DNA from: Candidatus Pullichristensenella stercorigallinarum
GTDB lineage: Bacteria; Bacillota; Clostridia; Christensenellales; Aristaeellaceae
Length of the DNA stretch: 35,003 nt
Assembly: GCA_018712945.1 (NCBI GenBank)
Contig: DVFZ01000061.1
Coordinates: 1 to 35,003, forward strand
Direction: 5' to 3'
Positions 1-7,899 of the stretch are shown here, piece by piece. Positions within the stretch are counted from its first letter, which is position 1. The number at the start of each line of letters is the position of its first letter. The notes beneath the pieces were generated by a model. It was given only the letters and a program-made list of their open reading frames with translations. It did no database searches and was not told where the DNA came from. Both the position numbers and the translations under genes were made by a program.

Positions 1-9
1 GGAAGGCAC

Positions 10-1623
10 ATGCTGCACCCGGAGCTTCCGGCGGAAGTGGCGCGCAGGCGCACGTTCGCCATCATCTCCCACCCGGACGCGGGCAAGACCACGCTGACGG
101 AAAAACTGCTGCTCTACGGCGGAGCCATCCGGCAGGCCGGTTCGGTCAAGGCGCGCAAGGCCGCGCGCCACGCCACTTCGGACTGGATGGAGATTGAAAA
201 ACAGCGCGGCATCTCGGTCACATCGTCCGCGATGCAGTTTGATTTCGACGGCTTCCGCATCAACATACTGGATACCCCGGGCCATCAGGACTTTTCCGAA
301 GACACCTACCGCACCCTCGTAGCCGCGGACAGCGCCGTGATGCTCATCGACAATGCCAAGGGCGTGGAGGAGCAGACTATCAAGCTGTTCAAAGTGTGCC
401 GCATGCGCTCGATTCCCATCTTCACCTTTGTCAACAAGCTGGACCGCGCCGGGCGCGACCCGTTTGAGTTGATGGAGGAACTGGAAAACGTATTGGGCAT
501 CCGCTCCTGCCCGGTAAACTGGCCCATTGGCATCCACGGCGATTTTCAGGGCGTGTACCACCGCGACACGCGCGTGGTGGAGCTGTACCGCGGCGGCGAC
601 CACGGCCAGAAGCAGGTGGAAGTGGAAACCATTCCCCTGGACGACCCCCGCCTGCCGCAGGCCATTGGCCAGAGCTATTACGACAAGCTGTTGGAGGATG
701 TGGAGCTTCTGGACGTGGCGGGCGACCCGTTCGATTTGGACATGATTCTGGAAGGCAAGCTGACGCCGATGTTCTTCGGCTCGGCCAGCAACAATTTCGG
801 CGTGGAGCCGTTTTTGAAGCGCTTCCTTTCCTACACCAAGTCGCCCACGCCGCGCGTTGCCGACCAGGGCCCCATTGACCCCGCGGACGAGAAATTCACC
901 GGCTTTATCTTCAAAATTCAGGCCAACATGAACCCCGCCCACCGCGACCGGCTGGCGTTCATGCGCGTGTGCTCGGGCGTGTTTGAAAAGGGCATGACCG
1001 TGTGGCATTCCTCCACGGGGGAAAAGGTCAAGCTCTCCCAACCGCAGCAATTCATGGCGCAGGAGCATGAGACGGTGGAAAAGGCCTATCCCGGCGACAT
1101 CATCGGCCTGTTCGACCCCGGCATCTTCCGCTTGGGCGATACGCTGTGCACGGGCGCGCCGGTGCGCTATCAGGGCATCCCGCTGTTCGCGCCGGAGTTT
1201 TTCTGCCGCGTCAGCCCCGAGGATTCCATGAAGCGCAAGCAGTTTTTGAAGGGCGTTTCCCAGCTTTCGCAGGAGGGCGCGATTCAAACCTTCAAGCGCC
1301 CCAACATCGGCCGCGAGGAAATGATCGCCGGCGTGGTGGGCGTGTTGCAGATGGACGTGCTCGAATACCGCTTAAAGAGCGAATACGGCGTGGTGATTCT
1401 GCGCGAAAACCTGCCCTTCCGCTTTGTGCGCTGGATTGTCAAAACGCCCAAGCCGCCGGACAAGCTGCGCCTGACCTCCACCACCGTGCCGGCCATCGAC
1501 CGCGCCGGGCGCGACGTACTGATGTTTGAAAACGAATGGTCGATTCGTCTGGCCTGCGAAAACAACGAGGGCCTTGTGCTCGCCGAAACCGCCGACCGCA
1601 TGACCGCCGACGACCTTGTCTGA
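10..1623 (+). CDS. prfC: Peptide chain release factor 3 (RF3)
   Basis: RF3 is a cytoplasmic GTPase that recycles RF1/RF2 from the ribosome after termination. The 537-residue length fits the family (about 530). The G1 loop HPDAGKTT lies at residues 21-28, followed by the switch region with [10 protein letters not shown], the G3 motif DTPGHQDF and the G4 motif NKLD. The N-terminal GTPase domain and the following EF-G-like beta-barrel domain are complete. The ATG at 10 has a GGAAGG site at 1-6 just inside the window edge, so anything further upstream is not visible. The next gene, typA, begins 16 bases after the stop, so the two are very likely cotranscribed. RF3 is distinguished from EF-G by length and by the HPDAGKTT form of G1. 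Confidence 0.96.
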   Translation: MLHPELPAEVARRRTFAIISHPDAGKTTLTEKLLLYGGAIRQAGSVKARKAARHATSDWMEIEKQRGISVTSSAMQFDFDGFRINILDTPGHQDFSEDTYRTLVAADSAVMLIDNAKGVEEQTIKLFKVCRMRSIPIFTFVNKLDRAGRDPFELMEELENVLGIRSCPVNWPIGIHGDFQGVYHRDTRVVELYRGGDHGQKQVEVETIPLDDPRLPQAIGQSYYDKLLEDVELLDVAGDPFDLDMILEGKLTPMFFGSASNNFGVEPFLKRFLSYTKSPTPRVADQGPIDPADEKFTGFIFKIQANMNPAHRDRLAFMRVCSGVFEKGMTVWHSSTGEKVKLSQPQQFMAQEHETVEKAYPGDIIGLFDPGIFRLGDTLCTGAPVRYQGIPLFAPEFFCRVSPEDSMKRKQFLKGVSQLSQEGAIQTFKRPNIGREEMIAGVVGVLQMDVLEYRLKSEYGVVILRENLPFRFVRWIVKTPKPPDKLRLTSTTVPAIDRAGRDVLMFENEWSIRLACENNEGLVLAETADRMTADDLV

Positions 1624-1639
1624 CAAAGGAGCCTTATTT

Positions 1640-3472
1640 GTGAAAATTGTGAGAGACGACATTCGCAACATCGCCATCATCGCCCACGTAGACCACGGCA
1701 AGACCACGCTGGTGGACGAAATGCTCAAGCAGGGCGGCGTGTTCCGCAAAAACCAGCAGGTGGCCGACCGCGTAATGGATTCCAACGACCTGGAGCGCGA
1801 GCGCGGCATCACCATCCTGTCCAAAAACACCGCCGTACACTATGAAGGCGTAAAAATTAACATTGTCGATACCCCAGGCCACGCCGATTTCTCCGGCGAG
1901 GTAGAGCGCGTTTTGAAAATGGTCAGCGGCGTGCTTTTGCTGGTGGACTCCTTCGAAGGGCCTATGCCGCAGACGCGCTTTGTGCTTAAAAAGGCGTTGG
2001 AGCTGGACTTGAAGGTCATCATCGTGGTCAACAAGACCGACCGCCCCGACGCGCGCTGCGCCGAGGTGGTGGACGAAACGTTGGAGCTGCTTTTGGAGTT
2101 GGACGCCTCGGACGAACAGCTTGACAGCCCCATCATCTTCGCCTCGGGCCGCGACGGCACCGCCACCACCGACTGGCAGGTTCCCGGGCAGGATTTGCGC
2201 CCGCTGTTTGAGGCCATCCTCAACCACATCCCCGCCCCGGAGGGCGACCCGGACGCGCCGTTGCAGCTGCTGATCTCCACCATCGACTACAACGACTACG
2301 TGGGCCGCATCGGCGTGGGCCGCATCGAGCGCGGCTCCATCCACGCCGGGCAGATGGCCATCCGCTGCGCCTATGGCTCCAGCTTTACCTCGCCCGCGGC
2401 GCGGCTGGGCGGTCTGTATGAGTTCGACGGCCTTAAGCGCGTGAGCTGCGAAAGCGCGCGCGTGGGCGATATCGTGGCCGTGTCCGGCTTTGATGAGCTG
2501 TTCATCGGCGACACCATTTGCGACCCGGCCATGGCCGATCCTCTGCCATTTGTAAAGATCGACGAGCCGACTGTGTCCATGACCTTCTGCGTCAACGACA
2601 GCCCCTTCGCCGGCACCGAAGGGCAGTACGTGACCTCGCGCCACCTGCGCGCGCGTCTGATGAAGGAGATGCAGACCGACGTTTCCCTGCGCGTGGAGGA
2701 CACCGAAACCACCGACGCCTTCCGCGTGTCCGGCCGCGGCGAACTGCACCTCTCTATCCTCATCGAGACGATGCGGCGGCAGGGCTACGAGTTCCAGGTC
2801 ACCAAGCCGGTGGTGCTTTACAAGGACATCGACGGCGAAAAGTGCGAACCCATCGAGCGCGTGGTGTGCGACGTACCCACGGAGTATTCCGGCGTAGTCA
2901 TCGAAAAGCTGGGCCGCCGGCGCGGCACGCTTTTGACCATGCATGGGCAGGACCGCATGCGGCTGGAATTCCTCATCCCCTCGCGCGGGCTGTTTGGCTA
3001 CCGCAGCGAATTCCTCACCGATACCCACGGTGAAGGCGTAATGAGCGCCGTGTTTGAAACCTACGAACCCGTCAAGGGCGACATCCCCACGCGACTCTCC
3101 GGCTCCCTGGTCGCCTTTGAGGCGGGCGAAGCCACCAGCTACGCCCTGTTCTACGCGCAGGATCGCGGCGAGCTGTTCATCGAACCGGGCACGAAGGTGT
3201 ATTCGGGCATGATTGTGGGTCGCAACTCCCGTCCGGGCGATATCGACGTGAACGTCTGCAAGAAAAAGCACATGACCAACAGCCGCAACTCCGCCGCCGC
3301 TGAGGAAGCGCTGAAGATTACCGGCGTGCGCATTCCCACGTTGGAGGAGGCGCTGGAATTTATCGACGACGACGAGCTGGTGGAGATCACCCCCAAGTCC
3401 ATCCGCATGCGCAAGCGCGTGCTCAACGCGGAAATGCGCAAGAAGCTGGAAAGCCGCAAAAAGCAGGGCTGA
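1640..3472 (+). CDS. typA: Translational GTPase TypA/BipA
   Basis: TypA is a ribosome-binding GTPase linked to ribosome assembly and stress or low-temperature growth. The 610 residues match the family (about 605-615). G1 HVDHGKTT is at residues 16-23, with G3 DTPGHADF and G4 NKTD following. The C-terminal TypA-specific region is present, including the segment around [12 protein letters not shown] chose the GTG at 1640 because AAAGGAG at 1625-1631 sits 8 bases upstream; the frame is open back to 1616, but a start there would overlap prfC without a ribosome site. It lies 16 bases after prfC in the same direction. Downstream is a hairpin-rich non-coding stretch, so the operon probably ends here. 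Confidence 0.96.
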   Translation: MKIVRDDIRNIAIIAHVDHGKTTLVDEMLKQGGVFRKNQQVADRVMDSNDLERERGITILSKNTAVHYEGVKINIVDTPGHADFSGEVERVLKMVSGVLLLVDSFEGPMPQTRFVLKKALELDLKVIIVVNKTDRPDARCAEVVDETLELLLELDASDEQLDSPIIFASGRDGTATTDWQVPGQDLRPLFEAILNHIPAPEGDPDAPLQLLISTIDYNDYVGRIGVGRIERGSIHAGQMAIRCAYGSSFTSPAARLGGLYEFDGLKRVSCESARVGDIVAVSGFDELFIGDTICDPAMADPLPFVKIDEPTVSMTFCVNDSPFAGTEGQYVTSRHLRARLMKEMQTDVSLRVEDTETTDAFRVSGRGELHLSILIETMRRQGYEFQVTKPVVLYKDIDGEKCEPIERVVCDVPTEYSGVVIEKLGRRRGTLLTMHGQDRMRLEFLIPSRGLFGYRSEFLTDTHGEGVMSAVFETYEPVKGDIPTRLSGSLVAFEAGEATSYALFYAQDRGELFIEPGTKVYSGMIVGRNSRPGDIDVNVCKKKHMTNSRNSAAAEEALKITGVRIPTLEEALEFIDDDELVEITPKSIRMRKRVLNAEMRKKLESRKKQG

Positions 3473-3534
3473 CCCTCCCCCGCCTGACCATCGCCCCCGC
3501 GCGGGGCGATTCAGCTTGTCAAAAAAGTATTTTT

Positions 3535-3677
3535 GACAAGCTTGCGGACGGGGAAGCAAGCTCCCCCGCCGCGGCCACCCTCTCCAAATTTCGCTCGCGC
3601 CGCTACGCGACACAAGCGAAATTTGCAAGGAAGCGATTTTTGCTCTGGGAAATGGAATTTCCCGACGCAAAAATCGC
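3535..3677. repeat. Structured intergenic repeat, copy A
   Basis: This copy shares long blocks with 34662-34889: the segment around GGACGGGGAAGCAAGCTC, then CCACCCTCTCC, then CTCGCGCC and ACACAAGC, then TTGCAAGG. Stem 1 is CAAATTTCGCT (3585-3595) with AGCGAAATTTG (3615-3625), perfect over 11 bp, with an inner CGCG/CGCG pair. Stem 2 is GCGATTTTTGC (3633-3643) with GCAAAAATCGC (3667-3677), perfect over 11 bp. It encloses GGGAAAT-GGA-ATTTCCC (3647-3663). Copy B keeps both stems although their bases differ. Confidence 0.85.
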
Positions 3678-3768
3678 CCCGTCCCCGCCGCACATGTCGC
3701 CGGGGACGATTGAAAACGCGAAAGGGCCCCGCCCTCTCGCGCTCTCTCTGGGGTTTTGACGGCATTTC

Positions 3769-3792
3769 TCGCCCCCGCGCGGGGCGATTTTT
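3769..3792 (+). terminator. Terminator- or attenuator-like hairpin just before recF
   Basis: TCGCCCC (3769-3775), the loop CGCGC and GGGGCGA (3781-3787) form a 7-bp GC stem followed by five T residues (3788-3792). The recF ribosome site AAAGGA follows immediately at 3794-3799. The shape is that of an intrinsic terminator. It could end typA transcription or attenuate recF. The same 19 bases occur at 3491-3509 without the T run. Confidence 0.55.
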
Positions 3793-3804
3793 GAAAGGAA
3801 CGCC

Positions 3805-4866
3805 ATGCGCATATGCTCGCTTGAATTGACCAATTACCGCAACTACGCGCGCGCGGAGCTTCGGCCCTGCGCGGGCGTTACGGTGCTGGCGGGCGACAAC
3901 GCGCAGGGCAAGACCAATTTGCTGGAAGCGGTGTATCTGTGCTGCACAGGCCGTTCGCACCGCACGCGGCAGGACCGGGAACTGATTCGCTGGGGCGAGG
4001 ATTTCTGCCGTGTGGCCGTGGAAGCCGAGCGGCGCGACGGCACGCATACGGTGGAAATCGCCATTCCCAGTGCCGGGCGGCGCAAAATCCGCGTCAACGG
4101 CTCGGAAATTTCCCGTTCCGGGGAGCTGATGGGGCATGTGACCGGCGTTCTGTTCTCGCCGGAGGATTTGCGCCTGGTCAAGGACGGCCCCGCCGAACGG
4201 CGGCGGTTTATCGACATTGCCGTTTCGCAGATCCGCCCTTCCTACTATTACGCCTTACAGCGCTACGCGCGCGCACTCAAGCAGCGCAACGAGCTTTTGC
4301 GCACAGGCAACCTGGAAACGCTGGAAAGCTGGGATGAGCAGCTCGCCCGCGCCGGATCGGAAATCATGGCCGCGCGCGCGGAGTACATCCAGCGCCTGAG
4401 CGCGGCGGCGGCGCGCACGCACGCGGATATCGCCTGCGAGCGGGAAGCCCTTTCCATCGCCTACGCGCCCAATGTGGAGGACGGCGACATCCTCGCGGCG
4501 CTGCGCAAGGCTCGTGAGGTGGACGTGCGGCGCATGACCACCAGCGCAGGCGTACACCGCGACGACGTGCGCTTCTGCGTGGACGGCCGTGAGCTGCGCC
4601 TGTTCGGTTCGCAGGGGCAGCAGCGCACGGCGGCGCTGTCGGTGCGTCTGGCGGAGCTGGACGTCATCCGCGCGGAGAGCGGTGAAGCGCCGGTATTGTT
4701 GCTGGACGACGTAATGAGCGAGCTGGACCCCGAGCGCCGCCGCCGCCTGCTTTCGCACCTGGACGGCGTGCAGGCCATTGTCACCTGCACGGATATTGCT
4801 GATATTGCCGGGGCGCGGGCGGGGCTGGTATTGCGCGTGGAAGGCGCGCGGCTTTCGCAGGCGTAG
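3805..4866 (+). CDS. recF: DNA replication and repair protein RecF
   Basis: RecF is an SMC-like ATPase that, with RecO and RecR, helps load RecA at single-strand gaps. Walker A GDNAQGKTN is at residues 30-38. The ABC-type signature region GSQGQQRTAALSVRLAEL and the Walker B stretch VLLLDD followed by MSELD lie near the C-terminus. At 353 residues it is close to the usual 360-370. The start is ATG 3805 with AAAGGA at 3794-3799. It does not sit beside dnaN or gyrB here, as it does in many bacteria near the origin; its neighbours are a hairpin-rich spacer and a restriction enzyme. The N-terminus LELTNYRNYARAEL is typical of RecF, so confusion with other SMC-like proteins is unlikely. Confidence 0.96.
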   Translation: MRICSLELTNYRNYARAELRPCAGVTVLAGDNAQGKTNLLEAVYLCCTGRSHRTRQDRELIRWGEDFCRVAVEAERRDGTHTVEIAIPSAGRRKIRVNGSEISRSGELMGHVTGVLFSPEDLRLVKDGPAERRRFIDIAVSQIRPSYYYALQRYARALKQRNELLRTGNLETLESWDEQLARAGSEIMAARAEYIQRLSAAAARTHADIACEREALSIAYAPNVEDGDILAALRKAREVDVRRMTTSAGVHRDDVRFCVDGRELRLFGSQGQQRTAALSVRLAELDVIRAESGEAPVLLLDDVMSELDPERRRRLLSHLDGVQAIVTCTDIADIAGARAGLVLRVEGARLSQA

Positions 4867-4891
4867 GGTGCATTAATTATTGATAAAGAAC

Positions 4892-4920
4892 CGCTCCGGG
4901 AGCGCCAGTTTCCCGGGGCG
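4892..4920 (+). terminator. Hairpin after recF, possible weak terminator
   Basis: CGCTCCGGGA (4892-4901) pairs with TCCCGGGGCG (4911-4920), with one G-T pair. The following bases are only moderately T-rich, so termination efficiency is uncertain. It lies between the recF stop and the promoter of the next gene. Confidence 0.4.
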
Positions 4921-5024
4921 TCGTTCTATATATTATGCAGAAACATACAAACCCTTGACGGCCTGTTTTCATTCCCGGCTACGCAAAATGGCTTTGAAGG
5001 CACAGGGATTCTTCACAAATGATA

Positions 5025-5053
5025 TTGAGAAGAAATCCGGCTTGTGTTATACT
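5025..5053 (+). promoter_or_regulatory. Sigma-A type promoter of the MmeI-like gene
   Basis: TTGAGA (5025-5030), a 17-base spacer and TATACT (5048-5053). It lies 40 bases upstream of the chosen ATG at 5093 and inside the open frame that extends back to 4880. This argues that the upstream part of that frame is not translated. Confidence 0.75.
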
Positions 5054-5092
5054 GTTGCTTGGTTATCTATACCCGACAGGGGGTTACGTATA

Positions 5093-7855
5093 ATGACAGA
5101 CGCACAGCAACGTGCGGCGGCAAAGGAGTTTGCGGCCTATTGGAAGGGCAAGGGCTATGAAAAAGGCGAAAGTCAGCCTTTTTGGCTTTCCCTGCTTCGC
5201 GATGTATATGGAATCGAACATCCCGAACAGTTTATAACGTTTGAAGAACAGGTGCATTTGGATCATACCAGTTTTATTGATGGCACGATACCGTCTACAA
5301 AAGTGCTGGTTGAACAGAAGGGCTTGGGAAAAGATTTGAACAAGCCCATCAAGCAGTCGGACGGCACTTTGTTGACGCCATTTCAGCAGGCAAAAAGATA
5401 TATCACCGAATTGCCGCTGTCGCAACACCCGCGCTGGGTCGTCACCTGCAATTTTGCAGAATTTTATGTATATGATATGGAGCGCCCCAGCGGCGAACCG
5501 GAAAAAATACTGCTTGAAAATCTGGAGAAAGAATACTACCGCCTGCAATTTCTCGTCGATACGGGCAGCGAACATTTGAAGCGCGAAATGGAAGTTTCCA
5601 TTGCGGCTGGCGAAATTGTCGGCCTGCTCTACGACGCTTTTGCAAAACAATATGCGAACCCTGAAAGTGAACGGGCCATGCAGAGCCTAAATGTTTTGTG
5701 CGTTCGCCTGGTTTTCTGTCTGTACGCGGAGGACGCCGGTATATTTGGCCGTCACGGAATGTTTCATGACTATCTTGCTGCATTCAATACCCGGGAGATG
5801 CGCCGGGCCATTGTCGATCTGTTCCGCATTCTGGATACGCCTCCGGAAAAACGCGACCCTTACCTGAAGGACGATAACCCCACCTTGGCGGCATTCCCCT
5901 ATGTCAACGGCGGCTTGTTTGCCAATGAGGATATTGAAATTCCCCCGTTTACGGACGAAATCAGGGATTTGATCCTTGTAAAGGCCAGCGAGAATTTCAA
6001 CTGGGCGGAAATCAGCCCGACGATTTTCGGCGCTGTATTTGAAAGCACATTGAATCCAGAAACGCGCCGTTCCGGCGGGATGCACTATACTTCCATCGAG
6101 AACATCCACAAGGTCATAGACCCTCTCTTCCTCAGCGATTTGAACGCGGAATTGACCGCGATAAAAGAAATCGCCGTCATTCGGACGCGGGACAGAAAGC
6201 TGCGGGATTTCCAAAGAAAACTGGCGTCGCTTCTGTTTTTGGATCCCGCCTGCGGAAGCGGCAATTTTCTTACGGAAACATATTTGTCGCTTCGCCGCAT
6301 GGAAAATGAGGTTCTGAGCCTGCTGTCCAAAGGCCAAATTTCGTTTGGCGACGCCAATTACAGCCCGATACAGGTTTCCATCAGCCAGTTTTACGGAATA
6401 GAAATCAATGATTTCGCCGTAACCGTGGCCAGGACGGCATTATGGATCGCGGAAAGCCAGATGATGAAGGAAACGGAAAGCATTGTTTTAATGCACCTTG
6501 ACTTTTTGCCGTTGAAAACAAACGCCTGTATTGTGGAAGGGAACGCCCTGCGGATGGACTGGGAAAGCATCGTGCCGAAGCACAGGCTGTCTTATATTAT
6601 GGGGAATCCGCCGTTTCACGGTTTTACTTATATGACAGCGGAACAGAAAAAGGATATGCACGCATTGTTTCCTGGGGTCAAAAATCTTGACTTTGTGTGC
6701 GGATGGTATAAAAAAGCTTCGGATTATATCAGCGGAACAAAAATAGAGGTGTCTTTTGTGTCGACAAATTCCATCGTGCAGGGAGAAACCGTTGCGCGTT
6801 TTTGGGATTTCATGCAAGGCGATATTATTAACTATGCGTATAAAACTTTCGTGTGGGATAGCGAAGCAAGCGCAAAGGCTCATGTGCATTGTGTAATTAT
6901 TGGATTTGCAAAATTTGCCCGTCAAAAGAAGTATTTGTATGACAACGGCAAAGTTACAGTCGCAAAGAACATCAACTATTATCTGTTTGATGGCGACAAT
7001 ATTCTTGTCAGAAGCAGGAGCACACCTATTTGTGATGTTCCCAAAATGATTTATGGCAACAAGCCTGCAGATGGTGGAAATTTGATTATTGAGGACGATG
7101 CGTTGGAGGATTTTCTTGCAAAAGACCCAAATGCGAAAAAATTCATTCGCCCTCTGGTGGGCGCGTCTGAATATATTAAAGGCAACAAACGTTGGTGTCT
7201 TTGGCTTGTAGGAGCTTCGCCTGAAGAATTAAAAAAGTGCCCACTGATCATGGAACGGGTCAAGAAATGTAAAGAAGTGAGAGAAAACAGCATTGCCGCC
7301 GGAATCCGGAAATTTGCCTCGACTCCTACTTTGTTTGCACAGCGAACACAGCCCACAGACAAAGATTTTATAATAGTTCCTCGCGTATCATCTCAAGCAA
7401 GACGATATGTTCCGATGGGATTTATCAAAGCAGGAACTATTGTAACAGACAGGGTACAAATCATTCCTGATGCTTCATTGTATGATTTTGGTATCATCAT
7501 TTCAAATGTACATATGGCATGGATGCGTACTACCTGTATGAGATTGAAGAGCGATTACAGCTATTCAAAAGATATTGTCTATAATAACTTTCCGTGGCCT
7601 ATACCCACGGATGAGCAAAAAACCAGAATTGAACAAACGGCACGTGAGATTTTGACTGCCCGTGCCCTCTATCCTAATAGCAACCTCGCAGTGCTCTATG
7701 ATGATGTATTGATGCCTCCCGAACTGCGCAAAGCCCACCAAGATAACGACCGCGCTGTCATGCGGGCATATGGCTTTGATATCAAAACCACGACGGAAAG
7801 CTCCTGCGTTGCTGAATTGATGAAGCTGTATCAATCCATGACAAACGCAAAGTAA
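5093..7855 (+). CDS. MmeI-like (type IIL) fused restriction endonuclease-DNA methyltransferase
   Basis: This is a single-chain restriction-modification enzyme of the MmeI type, in which one target-recognition domain directs both cleavage and adenine methylation. Its 920 residues match MmeI (about 919). The N-terminus carries a PD-(D/E)XK-like site, D63-x10-E74-x-K76, within LVEQKG. A helical spacer follows, then methyltransferase motif I DPACGSGNF (384-392) and motif IV NPPF (505-508). The remaining 300-odd residues would hold target recognition and the C-terminal tail. The start at ATG 5093 is supported by the promoter at 5025-5053 and GGGGG at about 5079-5083. No separate methylase, specificity or helicase gene is nearby. 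The 3' half is clearly AT-richer than its neighbours: by hand, 21 of 60 bases are G or C at 7441-7500, against 41 of 60 at 1441-1500 in prfC. Acquisition by transfer is likely. The DNA target cannot be read from sequence alone. Confidence 0.88.
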   Translation: MTDAQQRAAAKEFAAYWKGKGYEKGESQPFWLSLLRDVYGIEHPEQFITFEEQVHLDHTSFIDGTIPSTKVLVEQKGLGKDLNKPIKQSDGTLLTPFQQAKRYITELPLSQHPRWVVTCNFAEFYVYDMERPSGEPEKILLENLEKEYYRLQFLVDTGSEHLKREMEVSIAAGEIVGLLYDAFAKQYANPESERAMQSLNVLCVRLVFCLYAEDAGIFGRHGMFHDYLAAFNTREMRRAIVDLFRILDTPPEKRDPYLKDDNPTLAAFPYVNGGLFANEDIEIPPFTDEIRDLILVKASENFNWAEISPTIFGAVFESTLNPETRRSGGMHYTSIENIHKVIDPLFLSDLNAELTAIKEIAVIRTRDRKLRDFQRKLASLLFLDPACGSGNFLTETYLSLRRMENEVLSLLSKGQISFGDANYSPIQVSISQFYGIEINDFAVTVARTALWIAESQMMKETESIVLMHLDFLPLKTNACIVEGNALRMDWESIVPKHRLSYIMGNPPFHGFTYMTAEQKKDMHALFPGVKNLDFVCGWYKKASDYISGTKIEVSFVSTNSIVQGETVARFWDFMQGDIINYAYKTFVWDSEASAKAHVHCVIIGFAKFARQKKYLYDNGKVTVAKNINYYLFDGDNILVRSRSTPICDVPKMIYGNKPADGGNLIIEDDALEDFLAKDPNAKKFIRPLVGASEYIKGNKRWCLWLVGASPEELKKCPLIMERVKKCKEVRENSIAAGIRKFASTPTLFAQRTQPTDKDFIIVPRVSSQARRYVPMGFIKAGTIVTDRVQIIPDASLYDFGIIISNVHMAWMRTTCMRLKSDYSYSKDIVYNNFPWPIPTDEQKTRIEQTAREILTARALYPNSNLAVLYDDVLMPPELRKAHQDNDRAVMRAYGFDIKTTTESSCVAELMKLYQSMTNAK

Positions 7856-7860
7856 CCATC

Positions 7861-7896
7861 GGCGGCAGGCGCGATGTACGCCTGCCGCCAGAGTTT
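7861..7896 (+). terminator. Intrinsic terminator between convergent genes
   Basis: GGCGGCAGGCG (7861-7871) and CGCCTGCCGCC (7879-7889) form a perfect 11-bp stem with a seven-base loop, followed by AGAGTTTT. It serves the MmeI-like gene and may also act on the opposing L,D-transpeptidase transcript. Confidence 0.8.
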
Positions 7897-7899
7897 TGC

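Larger units (their letters stand above)
3473..3804 (+). other. Gene-free, stem-loop-rich spacer between typA and recF
   Basis: No credible gene is seen in these 332 bases. The stretch is a chain of inverted repeats. A 19-base GC palindrome lies at 3491-3509 and again, identical, at 3769-3787. An 11-bp stem is at 3515-3540 (CTTGTCAAAAA with its complement). The structured repeat element (copy A) covers 3535-3677, and an 8-bp GC stem CGTCCCCG/CGGGGACG lies near 3679-3707. No convincing -35/-10 pair for recF was found by eye. Confidence 0.8.

Noticed and set aside
1634-3670. A 678-codon open frame antisense to typA
   Set aside because: It is a mirror of the GC-rich typA codons, with no domain, no ribosome site and a His/Ala/Gly-rich composition typical of such shadows. 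The plus-strand gene is unambiguous.
3533-3829. Similar short peptides can be translated from both copies of the intergenic repeat
   Set aside because: The similarity follows from shared DNA. Stem changes preserve base pairing and alter residues freely, no ribosome site precedes either frame, and copy B is broken by the hairpin insert.
4880-5092. N-terminal extension of the MmeI-like protein by 71 residues
   Set aside because: A good promoter lies inside this stretch, the residues do not resemble the MmeI N-terminus, and a ribosome site fits ATG 5093.
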